64,000 nucleotides of DNA from UBA9676 sp036522155 (GTDB lineage: Bacteria > Actinomycetota > Actinomycetes > Streptosporangiales > Streptosporangiaceae). Shown here piece after piece: positions 23,701 to 30,874 of this stretch (position 1 is the stretch's first letter; each line of letters begins with the position of its first letter). The translations under genes and the position numbers were made by a program. Location of the stretch: positions 1-64,000 of the forward strand of contig DATDGI010000072.1 in the NCBI GenBank assembly GCA_036522155.1, in the 5' to 3' direction. Under the pieces are notes generated by a model. It was not told where the DNA came from. It did no database searches and was given only the letters and a program-made list of their open reading frames with translations.

Positions 23701-24774
23701 CACGCCCGGCAGCTGCCGGACGCCTCCCTGGGCGTGATCGCGCTCGGCATCCGGCACGCCGACCGCATCGACGAGATGCTCCGGCTGGCGCTGGCCGACC
23801 ACCCGGAGCTGGAGGGGTTTTTCGCGGAGGACCGGCCCGAGCCGTTCTTCGTCAAGAACCTGGAACGCGTGCAGGGCGACGAGCGGGATTCGATCATCCT
23901 GTCCATCGGCTACGGCAAGCACCCGGACGGCCGGATGCGCTACCACTGGGGCCCCTTGCTGCGCAACGGCGGCGAGCGCAGGCTCAACGTCGCCGTCACC
24001 CGGGCCCGGCACCGGCTCACCCTGGTCAGCTCGTTCTCCAGCCGCGACGTCGACCCGGACCGGGTGACCAGCGCGGGCGCGCGGCTGCTGTGCGAGTACC
24101 TGGAATACACCGACGCCGGCGGCGAAGTGGCGGGCGGTCCCGCGCCCCAGCAGACCGGGCTGAGCCCGTTCGAGGCGGACGTGGCGCAGCGGCTGGACGA
24201 GCTGGGGATCTCGGTCGTGCCCCGGTTCGGGGTCGGCGGCTACCGGGTGGACTTCGCCGCGGCGCACCCGGACGAGCCGGGCCGGATGGTGCTGGCCATC
24301 GAGGCCGACGGCGCGTCTTACCGCGACTCACGCAGCGCCCGGGACCGGGACCGGCTGCGCAAGGAGCATCTGGAGCGGCTCGGGTGGACGTTCCACCGGA
24401 TCTGGTCGACCAACTGGTTCCACGACCCGGAGTCCGAGGTCGCCAAGGTGCAGCACGCGTACGAGGAGGCGGTGAGCAGGACCGGCCCGGCCGATGAGTT
24501 CGCCCCGCCGCCCGGGCCGGACCCGGGGACGTGGGCCAGCGGTGACGCGGGTGCGGAGCCCGCGGCCGCCCACGGGCCGGAACCCCGTGACGGCGCGGGC
24601 GGCGGGCCCGTGGCCGCCCCGCTGCCACTCGCTGGCGCCGATCCGCTGGCGGCATCCCTGCCGCCCGGCGACTGGCCGGTCCCGCGGGCCCTGCCGCCGG
24701 GGCAGGCCCTGGCCGTCCGCGAGCCTGCCTCACCGCAGGCGCGGAGGGCAGCGGGGGACATCGATCCCGCCTGA
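20725..24774 (+). CDS. DUF4011/SF1 helicase with C-terminal endonuclease-like domain
   Basis: The ATG at 20725 has GGAGG six bases upstream, giving 1349 residues; an upstream TTG at 20647 is unlikely. Order of parts: DUF4011-type N terminus with WVAALTDLGGRNTLLYYKD; SF1 helicase with Walker A GPPGTGKS (310-317) and Walker B IFDEASQ (D844-E845), QVIVAGDDRQLPPTNFF, and a C-terminal motif LNVAVTRARHRLTLVSSF; then a PD-D/ExK-like nuclease of the MTES_1575/Vsr type, with D1176 in YRVDFAAA and E1193-A-D1195 in AIEADGASY. A Pro/Ala-rich tail of about 90 residues follows. The architecture matches DUF4011-helicase-Vsr proteins found in antiphage islands. A defence role is inferred. Confidence 0.85.
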   Translation: MTERAGITEAGPGGSGDDGQDDAGEAEQPDTRRAELVAAAQEQWVAALTDLGGRNTLLYYKDRRSGTLDLAAADPDVVDRWLRTGSVRLTRLFHDVDVRADAIRRMQVIYRKARELTEERGLAASYLATGMARWDELFLEPAAPVLLRPLTISPTRARHDDFDLVLDEASEVNPVLLHKLATQYGADTEGLAGQATDPDRLARQLRALAAAADIPGFDIRGRRVIGTFTYAKLPMVRDLQNATELLAESDVVAAIAGDPHAQAVIAASDEPDLRLDAIPPADDYSILDADSSQRNAINAVVHGRSLVIHGPPGTGKSQTIANLIATLVARGRKVLFVAEKRAAIDAVLTRLKNTDLGEVVLDIHDGTRDRQRIAADLGAALDRAGQTPEPKVDGLFRRLVDRQQRLTEHVSALHRVHQPWGITPYAAQSALLGVPPEARTPVRLPDTERLTAETAERLRDELREYAHLGGFGFSRLSTPWYGADITTAAHARDALAILARLTGETYPAARERIERANAQAGLRPLASYEDWGPRLALFQGVLATWQRLSPQVFTSDPARLAAATAPRGAGSADLPATATSPALGWRERRSLARQAGALWVSGQPADGELHQALAEAASQLASWEQLRVDGSPPRVPDGLAEAVNVYHDCDQLLNRLRGFVPVPGDAGPLLAELSHDLDVPWRLPRLYELKGGFAQAGLGPLLDWLAGQDPTPDLAAQAFDYAWYSSFLEHVRVRDSRYAAYPGDALDEIADDFRRHDTEHLVANRARVRRAVADRLRVAQEQHPLQARVVRKQAALRRRHMPLRRLLDQASDVLFAAKPCWAMSPLMVSQVLPASRLFDVVIFDEASQVTPADAVPSIMRAHQVIVAGDDRQLPPTNFFRQVSDGETDPDADEDGPLDDDSLVSFGSGFESILDTLRPLLPTSPLTWHYRSRDERLVAFSNARIYDGALTTFPGVIRDDCLRHVVVSQHPTAADGDAAVASEAEAVVGLVLAHARQLPDASLGVIALGIRHADRIDEMLRLALADHPELEGFFAEDRPEPFFVKNLERVQGDERDSIILSIGYGKHPDGRMRYHWGPLLRNGGERRLNVAVTRARHRLTLVSSFSSRDVDPDRVTSAGARLLCEYLEYTDAGGEVAGGPAPQQTGLSPFEADVAQRLDELGISVVPRFGVGGYRVDFAAAHPDEPGRMVLAIEADGASYRDSRSARDRDRLRKEHLERLGWTFHRIWSTNWFHDPESEVAKVQHAYEEAVSRTGPADEFAPPPGPDPGTWASGDAGAEPAAAHGPEPRDGAGGGPVAAPLPLAGADPLAASLPPGDWPVPRALPPGQALAVREPASPQARRAAGDIDPA

Positions 24775-24780
24775 CGTGCA

Positions 24781-24812
24781 CGACGGCCGGTCCCGTACGG
24801 GACCGGCCGTCG
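24781..24812. terminator. perfect 32-bp palindrome, probable bidirectional terminator
   Basis: The 32 bases are a perfect inverted repeat centred on GTAC, seven bases after the helicase stop and 16 bases from the stop of the converging H1-like gene. As RNA it would form a 14-bp GC-rich stem with a 4-base loop on either strand. No T tract follows, as is common in actinobacteria. Confidence 0.75.
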
Positions 24813-24827
24813 CAGGCTGGACTGCGG

Positions 24828-25820
24828 TTACCGGATGAGGCCCGCCAGCACGCCGTAGTCGTGCTGGCCAGGCGACCGGACCGGGCTGCCGGTGCCCAGC
24901 GACAGTGGCCGCAGGGCGGGCGACACGGGCCGGGTCACCTTGGACGCCACCGAGGTGCGCCGCTTGGCGGCCGGGCGCGGCTTGGCCGCGATCCGCGACT
25001 TGCTCGCCGCCACCGGCTTGCGCACGGTGCTGGCCTTGGCCGAGGTACCTGCCTTGGCCGTGGCACCGGGCCGGGTGGCCGGGCGGGCCTTGGCCGCCGG
25101 GCGCTTGACGGCCGGGCGCTTGACGGCCGGGCGCTTGCTCGCCGGGCGCTTGCTCGCCGGGCGTGCCTTGGCGGTGCTGCGCGACTTGGCCGCAGCCGGC
25201 CTGGCCGGGCGCTTGGCCGCGGTCCTGGACTTGCTGGCGGTCTTCTTGATGGACGGCTTCTTGACGGACGGCTTCTTGGCCGCCGGCTTTGGCCGCGCGA
25301 TGGTGGTGGCCGGCTTGGCCACCGACATCGACCTGGCGGCCGCGGTCAGCGCCTTGGTCGCCGACGCCATCGCCTTGCTGGCCGTGTTCATGGCCTGCAG
25401 TGCGGTGGACATCGTCTTGGCCGAAGAGGTGGCCTTGGTGGCCGCCGTGGTCATCATGGTCGCGGCCGACGTCACCTTGGCCGCTGCGGTCGACACGGTC
25501 CGCGCGGCCGACGTCGTGGTCGGCTTGGCCACGGTCCGGGCGCGGCTGACCGTGCTGCGGGCGCGCGCGGTGGTGCGAGCGCGGCTGGCCGCGGTCCGCG
25601 ACCGGGTGGCCGTGCTGCGCGACCGGCTGCTGGTGGTGCGAGCCCGGCTGGCCGAGGTGCGCGACCGGGTGGTGGTTGCGCGCGACCGGCTCGCCGCTGT
25701 GGATGTGGTCCTGGCCTTGGTCCGCGGACGGCTGGCGGCCTTCCGGGCCGTGCCGCCGCGGGTCCGTGCGCGATTCGCCGGGCCGCGAGCGGCCGTGCGA
25801 GTCGTCGTGGTCGCGGGCAT
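24828..25820 (-). CDS. histone H1-like Lys/Arg/Ala-rich basic protein
   Basis: From the ATG at 25820 (GGGGAG five bases upstream) the protein is 330 residues and consists almost entirely of Ala, Thr, Ser, Arg, Lys, Pro and Val. The N-terminal 110 residues are Arg/Thr/Ser-rich (TTTTRTAARG, SRSRSTATRSRT); the middle has an amphipathic stretch with AATKATSSAKTMSTA; the C-terminal part has histone-H1-like K-R-P-A and KKPSVKKPSIKK repeats. Four 15-bp DNA repeats at 25096-25155 encode KRPAV/KRPAS units. Similar proteins in actinobacteria bind DNA and compact the nucleoid. Function here is inferred from composition only; the last 25 residues (LGTGSPVRSPGQHDYGVLAG) are less basic. Confidence 0.72.
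   Translation of the reverse strand: MPATTTTRTAARGPANRARTRGGTARKAASRPRTKARTTSTAASRSRATTTRSRTSASRARTTSSRSRSTATRSRTAASRARTTARARSTVSRARTVAKPTTTSAARTVSTAAAKVTSAATMMTTAATKATSSAKTMSTALQAMNTASKAMASATKALTAAARSMSVAKPATTIARPKPAAKKPSVKKPSIKKTASKSRTAAKRPARPAAAKSRSTAKARPASKRPASKRPAVKRPAVKRPAAKARPATRPGATAKAGTSAKASTVRKPVAASKSRIAAKPRPAAKRRTSVASKVTRPVSPALRPLSLGTGSPVRSPGQHDYGVLAGLIR
25096..25155 (-). repeat. four tandem 15-bp repeats inside the H1-like gene
   Basis: Units GCCGGGCGCTTGACG, twice, then GCCGGGCGCTTGCTC, twice, lie head to tail and are in frame, adding a KRPAV or KRPAS pentapeptide each. They are a likely site of length change by slippage. Confidence 0.85.
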
Positions 25821-26105
25821 TGATCTCCCCCCCGTAGTGATCAAGTACGGGAGTGCTATTCCACCATTGGCCGTTTCTTACACCGGCAAAGCCCGGGACC
25901 AGCGTGAACGCGCACCCGGATAGCACCATGTGTTTGCCGTGTCTGCTGGTTAATGCACGGCTTTGTCACCAGCAATGTGCGGCTTATGTCGGGCCATCCC
26001 GGCGGGAAATATTCTGACCAATTTCCGGCCCGACGGCCCGTCAAACAGCCGCCCGCCCGGTTTGCGCGGCAGACTGCTGCCCGTGACACCAGCGCTGGAG
26101 AGACC
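25821..26105. promoter_or_regulatory. divergent intergenic region between H1-like and methyltransferase genes
   Basis: This 285-bp region is clearly more AT-rich than its neighbours, particularly 25843-25885 and 25925-26025, and must carry promoters for both divergent genes. I found no clear hexamer pair. The methyltransferase frame is open leftward to 25953, but the family-like part starts only at 26106. Confidence 0.45.
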
Positions 26106-27050
26106 GTGGGCAGGCTGACGTCGCTGGAGATCTGCGCCGGCGCAGGCGGCCAGGCGCTCGGCCTGGAACAGGCCGGGTTCGGGCACGAGGCCGCGGTCGA
26201 AATCGACCCCGACGCCTGCGAAACCCTCCGCCGCAACCGCGGCGCGGAATGGAAGATTATCGAGGGCGACGTGCGCGACCTGGACGGAGCTGGTTTCACC
26301 GGCCTCGACCTGCTGGCCGGCGGCGTCCCCTGCCCGCCGTTCTCCATCGCGGGCAAGCAGCTCGGCGCCGGCGACGACCGGGACCTGTTCGGGCAGGCGT
26401 TGCGGCTGGTGGCGCAGGCCAGGCCGCGGGCGGTACTGCTGGAGAACGTGCGCGGCCTGGCCGGCCGCCGGTTCGACGGCTACCGGAGCCAGGTGCTGGC
26501 CCGGCTGCACGGGCTCGGCTACCAGACGTGGTGGCAGCAGATCCACGCCAGCCACCACGGCGTCCCGCAGCTGCGCCCGCGGTTCGTGCTGGTCGCCATT
26601 CAGCGGCCGTGGTCCGGCCGGTTCCGCTGGCCGGCGCCGTCGGCCGCGCCGCCCGCCACCGTCGGCGACACGCTGCGCGACCTCATGGCCGCCGGTGGCT
26701 GGCCGGGGGCCACGGCCTGGGCGGCGGCGGCGCAGGGCATCGCGCCGACCATCGTCGGCGGGAGCAGGAAACACGGCGGCCCCGACCTGGGCCCGACCCG
26801 GGCCCGGCAGGCCTGGGCGGCGCTCGGCGTGGACGGCCTGGGCGTGGCCGACGGCGCCCCGGGCCCCGGCTTCCCGCCGGGCCGGCCGCCCAAGCTGACC
26901 GTGCGGATGGTCGCCCGGCTCCAGGGCTTCCCCGATAGCTGGGAGTTCGCGGGCCGCAAGACGGCCGCCTACCGCCAGGTCGGCAACGCCTTCCCCCCGC
27001 CGGTCGCCCGGGCCCTGGGTACCGCCATCCACCGGGCCCTGGCCGGATGA
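26106..27050 (+). CDS. DNA (cytosine-5-)-methyltransferase
   Basis: The GTG at 26106, with GGAG five bases upstream, starts a 314-residue protein directly at motif I. C5-methyltransferase motifs are in order: I, LEICAGAGGQALGLEQAGF (7-25); II/III with EIDPDAC and EGDVRDL; IV, GGVPCPPFS with the catalytic C76; VI, LLENVRG (112-117); VIII, VPQLRPRFVLVA (153-164); then a target-recognition region of about 90 residues; IX/X, RMVARLQGFPDSW and YRQVGNAFPPPVARALG. The enzyme methylates cytosine at C5; the target sequence cannot be read from the protein. No separate restriction gene is adjacent, but the helicase-nuclease gene lies 1.3 kb away across the H1-like gene. Confidence 0.92.
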   Translation: MGRLTSLEICAGAGGQALGLEQAGFGHEAAVEIDPDACETLRRNRGAEWKIIEGDVRDLDGAGFTGLDLLAGGVPCPPFSIAGKQLGAGDDRDLFGQALRLVAQARPRAVLLENVRGLAGRRFDGYRSQVLARLHGLGYQTWWQQIHASHHGVPQLRPRFVLVAIQRPWSGRFRWPAPSAAPPATVGDTLRDLMAAGGWPGATAWAAAAQGIAPTIVGGSRKHGGPDLGPTRARQAWAALGVDGLGVADGAPGPGFPPGRPPKLTVRMVARLQGFPDSWEFAGRKTAAYRQVGNAFPPPVARALGTAIHRALAG

Positions 27051-27353
27051 CAGCTCGGCGGCCCGGTGCGGGTCGCGCCGTATGCCAGGTTCGGCACCGG
27101 GGAACTCGCGGCCGGCGCGGTGGCCGGCCTGGCCGGGCGGACCGCGGTGATCCTGGCCAACCACGGCGCGCTGGCCTGCGGCGCCAGTCTGAGCCAGGCC
27201 TATGACCGGGCGCGGACCCTGGAGTGGCTGGCCCGGGTGTACTGGTACGCCCGGCAGGCGGGCCATCCGCGCACGCTGACCGTGGCCCAGCTGGACGAGG
27301 TGCGGGACAGGATCAGGGAGGCAGGTTACGGCGAGCCCCACCAGGACCGCTGA
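27051..27353 (+). pseudogene. class II aldolase family remnant (C-terminal third)
   Basis: The frame from about 27066 encodes PYARFGTGELAAG, AVILANHGALACGASLSQAYD and ARTLEWLARVYWYARQ, which match the C-terminal part of L-fuculose-phosphate/ribulose-phosphate aldolases (class II aldolase/adducin family). The N-terminal 110-120 residues with the other zinc ligands and the phosphate-binding loop are missing. The remnant begins right after, and in the same frame as, the methyltransferase stop codon. It is probably a scar from insertion of the segment to its left. A GTG at 27066 could still give a 95-residue peptide. Confidence 0.7.
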
Positions 27354-27386
27354 GAACTGGGCCCTGGCGCGGATTCCGCGCGCCGT

Positions 27387-27401
27387 TACCATGCTCTCGT
27401 G
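27387..27401 (+). promoter_or_regulatory. -10 box of a probable leaderless promoter
   Basis: TACCAT at 27387-27392 lies exactly six bases before the GTG at 27399, the same geometry as the TAGGCT box before the gene at 624. No ribosome binding site is present. I see no good -35 box. Confidence 0.4.
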
Positions 27402-28040
27402 GACGACGCGGCCGGCCGCGCCCCGGCGGGGGTGAGGGAACTGCCCGGCGGCTCCCCGGCCCGCCGGGTCATCCCGCTCCGGCGGCGCTGGGTGGACTGG
27501 GTGCTGATCGCGTTCTTCGCGGTCAACCTGTTCTTCATCACCTACTTCATCGACATCGAGCAGCTGACGGTGGCCAACGCGTTCCACTTCCACTACCCGG
27601 CCTGGCCGCCACCGGCGATCGTCAACCTGGTCCACAGCTACGGCCGCCACTACGACCCGCTGCTGATGGCCCGGCCCGCGTTCTGGCGGATGACCATCTG
27701 GATCGACGTGCTCTGGAACGGCCCGTTCTATGTCGCTGCCATCTATGCGCTCGCCCGTGGCCGGGAGTGGATCCGGGTGCCGGCACTCATCTGGTCGGGG
27801 TCGATGACCGCGGTGGTGCTGATCATCCTGGCCGAGGAGCACTCGGGCATCCACCGGACCCCGCACTTCGGCTACGTGCTGCTGCTCAACCTGCCCTGGC
27901 TGGCCCTGCCCCTGGCCACCATCATCCGGATGGCGCGGGAGCATCCCTTCACCCAGCCCGCCGCCGCCACCCTGCACGAGCCGGCCCCCCAGCCAGAACC
28001 AGCGGGCGGCCCCGGATCAGGGCCACCCTCGCGGCCGTGA
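27399..28040 (+). CDS. EXPERA-domain (emopamil-binding/TMEM97-like) membrane protein
   Basis: The 213-residue protein has four hydrophobic helices between about residues 28 and 175. The pattern WVDWVLIAFFAVNLFFITYF, YDPLLMARPAFWRMTIWIDV, WNGPFYVAAIYALARGREW and VVLIILAEEHSG fits the EXPERA domain of sterol isomerase/TMEM97-like proteins, including the conserved acidic residues inside the second and fourth helices. Bacterial members have no known role; sterol or lipid binding is a guess. The tail is Pro-rich. The GTG start has a -10-like box six bases upstream, so the mRNA may be leaderless. Confidence 0.75.
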   Translation: MDDAAGRAPAGVRELPGGSPARRVIPLRRRWVDWVLIAFFAVNLFFITYFIDIEQLTVANAFHFHYPAWPPPAIVNLVHSYGRHYDPLLMARPAFWRMTIWIDVLWNGPFYVAAIYALARGREWIRVPALIWSGSMTAVVLIILAEEHSGIHRTPHFGYVLLLNLPWLALPLATIIRMAREHPFTQPAAATLHEPAPQPEPAGGPGSGPPSRP

Positions 28041-28099
28041 TGTCCTAGTACTGGGCGTCCGGCAGGCAATGCCCCAGTTGCCAGCACGAGGAGATCACC

Positions 28100-28729
28100 A
28101 TGGCGGAGGACCAGCGCATCAGCTACGTGCCACTCGACCAGATGGACGAGGCGATGCGGGCCGAGATGGAACGGTGTGCCCGGGAGGGAACCCCACGCCC
28201 GGAAAGCTCGGCGGTCCGGGCCCACGTGCCCGCCTGCTTCTGGTTCTTCGCCCGGTCGTGGGATGAGATCTTCCGGCATGGCGTGGTCGACCACCAGCTC
28301 AAGGAGCTGTGCCGGGTCTACATCTCCCGCTCGGTGAACTGCGAGTACTGCGGCAACCAGCGTTCGGTGAAGGCGGCGGCGCAGGGACTGACCGAGGGCA
28401 AGTACGACGAGCTGCTGAACTTCGAGAAGTCGGGCCGCTACACCGACCGGGAGAAGGCGGCCCTGGCCTACGCCGAGGCGATCGCCTGGAAGCTGCCAAC
28501 GGACGACGCCTTCTGGGAGCGGATGCACCGCCACTTCAGCGAGCCGGAACTGGTGGAGCTGGGCTGCGCCATCGGGCTCACGTTCGGCCAGCAGAGCTGG
28601 CTGCGGATGCTGAACATCGGCCACCACGAGGTGATGCCGGGCACCGACGCCTCGCTGGCCCCTGGTTTCGAGACGCCGGAAAAGATGGCGGCCACCATAT
28701 CCAGCGACGGCTACTGGGCCAGGCGCTGA
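28100..28729 (+). CDS. carboxymuconolactone decarboxylase/AhpD-like protein
   Basis: The 209-residue protein belongs to the CMD superfamily. It has the redox pair C81-x2-C84 in SVNCEYCGNQRS and the following helix KAAAQGLTEGKYDELL, and a distal GQQSWLRMLNIGHHEV. Members are alkylhydroperoxidase-like or decarboxylases; the CxxC form is usually redox active, although the usual catalytic His after the second Cys is not in the expected place (Gln instead). GAGGAG lies seven bases before the ATG. It is followed closely by the M24-fold gene and then the MBL-fold gene. Confidence 0.82.
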   Translation: MAEDQRISYVPLDQMDEAMRAEMERCAREGTPRPESSAVRAHVPACFWFFARSWDEIFRHGVVDHQLKELCRVYISRSVNCEYCGNQRSVKAAAQGLTEGKYDELLNFEKSGRYTDREKAALAYAEAIAWKLPTDDAFWERMHRHFSEPELVELGCAIGLTFGQQSWLRMLNIGHHEVMPGTDASLAPGFETPEKMAATISSDGYWARR

Positions 28730-28770
28730 GCAGCCAGGAGACCGGCGGCCCGGTCTTCTCGCCGGGCGAG

Positions 28771-29886
28771 ATGGCCCGGCGGCGGGCGGCGCTGGCCGGC
28801 CTGCTGCACGAGCACGGCGCCAGCCACGCGCTCGTCTACGGCTTCGAACGGTCCGGGACGGCCGTTCCCTGGCTCACCGGCTGGCCGGTGACCCGCGAGG
28901 CAGCGCTGCTGTTCACCCCGGGCGAGCGGGATCTGCTGTTCGTCAGCTTCAACAACCACGTGCCCAACGCCCGCCGGCTCGCCCCCGATGCCGAGGTCAG
29001 GCCGGGGAACGGTTCCGCGCTCGACGCGGCGCTGGCCGTCATCGCCGACCGCATGGGCGCGGCCGGCCGGCTGGGCATCATCGGGCCGGTGCCCGCCCGG
29101 GCCAGCGCCCGGCTGGCCGCCGCGGCGGGCGAGACCGTGTTCCTCGACGCCGGCTACACCAGTCTGCGGCTGGTCAAGTCGGCCGAGGAGATCACCTGGC
29201 TGCGGCACGGGGCGGCGATGTCCGACGCCGCGGTGGCGGCGCTGGTGGCCGCCGCCCGGCCGGGCCTGTCCGAAGCCGAATGCTGCGCCAGCCTGGAGAG
29301 CGCCTACATCGCCGCCGGCGGTCTCACCCACATCCACTACCTGGGCGTGACCGCCATGGCCGAGCCGGTCCTGTGCGTGCCCGCGCAGTGGCCGTCGGCC
29401 CGCAGGCTCCGCGCCGGGGACGTGCTCACCTGCGAGGTCAGCGCCGCCTACCAGGGTTATCCGGGCCAGTTGCTGCGCACCTTCACCATCGCCGCCGAGG
29501 CCAGCCCGCTGTACACCGAACTGCACGAGGTGGCGGAGGCGGCGTTCGGCGCGATCGCGGGCCGGCTGCGGCCCGGGGCCAGCGCCGCGGAGCTGTCGTC
29601 CGCCGCAGCGGACGTCATTCTCGGCGCCGGGTACACGATTTACGACGACCTGCTGCATGGCTACGGCGGCGGTTACCTGCCGCCGGTGATCTCCCGGGCA
29701 CATCTGGAGACCCGCCGCGCTCCCGACGTCACCTTCGTGCCCGGCATGACGGTCGTGATCCAGCCGAACGTGATCACGCCGGACGAGCGGGCCGGGGTGC
29801 AGACCGGCGAACTGGTGCTGGTCACCGGGTCCGGCTGGGAATCGCTGCACTCCTACCCCAGGGGGATGTCCCGGATCGGGGACTGA
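28771..29886 (+). CDS. M24-fold (pita-bread) protein with degenerate metal site
   Basis: From ATG 28771 the protein is 371 residues; the family-like sequence PVFSPGE just before suggests the true start may be a rare CTG at 28726 that overlaps the upstream stop. An N-terminal creatinase-like domain (about 1-135) precedes the M24 catalytic domain. In place of the two Asp metal ligands stand E222 (LTCEVSAAY) and Q233 (GYPGQLLRT); His is kept at H296 (LLHGYGGG); the first Glu is Q331 (VIQPNV) and the second Glu is kept (E347, TGELVLVT). With most ligands gone it is unlikely to be a metallopeptidase; creatinase is the precedent for a metal-free M24 enzyme. The substrate is unknown. Confidence 0.75.
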   Translation: MARRRAALAGLLHEHGASHALVYGFERSGTAVPWLTGWPVTREAALLFTPGERDLLFVSFNNHVPNARRLAPDAEVRPGNGSALDAALAVIADRMGAAGRLGIIGPVPARASARLAAAAGETVFLDAGYTSLRLVKSAEEITWLRHGAAMSDAAVAALVAAARPGLSEAECCASLESAYIAAGGLTHIHYLGVTAMAEPVLCVPAQWPSARRLRAGDVLTCEVSAAYQGYPGQLLRTFTIAAEASPLYTELHEVAEAAFGAIAGRLRPGASAAELSSAAADVILGAGYTIYDDLLHGYGGGYLPPVISRAHLETRRAPDVTFVPGMTVVIQPNVITPDERAGVQTGELVLVTGSGWESLHSYPRGMSRIGD

Positions 29887-29940
29887 CCGGCCGTCCGTGG
29901 GATGCTCGTCCGGTCGTCTCACGTCGGCCAGGAGGCAAGC

Positions 29941-30795
29941 GTGCCGGTCTGGATCTGCGCGACCTGCGGCAACCACTACCCCGGCGCCGCATCCCCCCCG
30001 CGGGCCTGCGTCATCTGCGAGGACGAGCGGCAGTGGGTGCCGCCGGCCGGCCAGCGGTGGACCACGCTGGCCGAACTGAGCGCGGCCGGGCACCGCAGCG
30101 TCGTGCGGGAGATCGAGCCGGGCCTCACCGGCATCGGCGCGGACCCGCCGGTCGCGATCGGCCAGCGGGGGCTGCTGGTCCACACGCCGGACGGGAACCT
30201 GCTCTGGGATCCGCCCGGGTTCATCGACGAGGCGGCGATGGCGGCGGTGCGCGAGGCCGGGGGTCTGCACGCGGTCACCGCCAGCCATCCGCACTTCTAC
30301 GGGGCCATGGTGGAGTGGAGCCACGCATTCGGCGCGAGCATCCTGCTGGCCGAGGCGGATGCCCACTGGCTCACCCGGCCCGACCCCGCCGTCCGGACCT
30401 GGGCGGGAACCCTGCCCGTGCTGCCCGGTGTCACGCTGGTGCAGTGCGGGGGGCACTTCCCGGGCAGCGCGTGCGCGCACTGGGCGGCCGGGGCCGGCGG
30501 GGCGGGGGCGCTGTTCACCGGGGACACGATCTTCGTCACCCCGGGCGAGGACCGGGTCACGTTCGTGTGGAGCGCCCCGAACCGGCTGCCGCTGTCAGAA
30601 CCGGCGGTCCGGGGCGTGGCCGAGGCGGTGCAGCCGTACCCGTTCGACCGGATCTACGGCGGCTGGTGGACGCCGGTCCTGCGCGCCGGCGCGAAGCGGG
30701 TGCTGGCGGCCTCGGCCGAGCGCTACATCTACTTCCTGCGCGGGGACCCTCCCGGCTTCCTGCACAGAGACCCTCCGGGCCCGGCAGTTGGGTAA
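29941..30795 (+). CDS. MBL-fold hydrolase with N-terminal zinc ribbon
   Basis: The GTG at 29941, five bases after GGAGG, gives 284 residues. An N-terminal rubredoxin-like knuckle (C6-A-T-C9 and C23-V-I-C26) is followed by a metallo-beta-lactamase-like domain. The usual HxHxDH motif reads SHPHFYGA, without the Asp-His part, while later ligands are present (GGHFPGS and FTGDTIFV). The end has PYPFDRIYGGWW. This subfamily is common in actinobacteria and has no assigned role. It is 54 bases after the M24-fold gene on the same strand. Confidence 0.75.
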   Translation: MPVWICATCGNHYPGAASPPRACVICEDERQWVPPAGQRWTTLAELSAAGHRSVVREIEPGLTGIGADPPVAIGQRGLLVHTPDGNLLWDPPGFIDEAAMAAVREAGGLHAVTASHPHFYGAMVEWSHAFGASILLAEADAHWLTRPDPAVRTWAGTLPVLPGVTLVQCGGHFPGSACAHWAAGAGGAGALFTGDTIFVTPGEDRVTFVWSAPNRLPLSEPAVRGVAEAVQPYPFDRIYGGWWTPVLRAGAKRVLAASAERYIYFLRGDPPGFLHRDPPGPAVG

Positions 30796-30816
30796 ACGTA
30801 GCGGAAACGGTAGGCT
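30788..30816 (+). promoter_or_regulatory. promoter of the amino-acid ABC transporter operon
   Basis: TTGGGT (30788-30793) and TAGGCT (30811-30816) are 17 bases apart, 58 bases upstream of the lipoprotein ATG. The spacing and -10 box fit a housekeeping sigma promoter of actinobacteria. Confidence 0.5.
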
Positions 30817-30874
30817 CGCGCGCGGACGATCATCGAGTCCGGGCACGTCCGGGCGGCGGGTAGGGGCGGTTCCC

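Noticed and set aside
25096..25155. Tandem repeats as an attachment or origin site.
   Set aside because: They are in-frame coding repeats of the H1-like protein.
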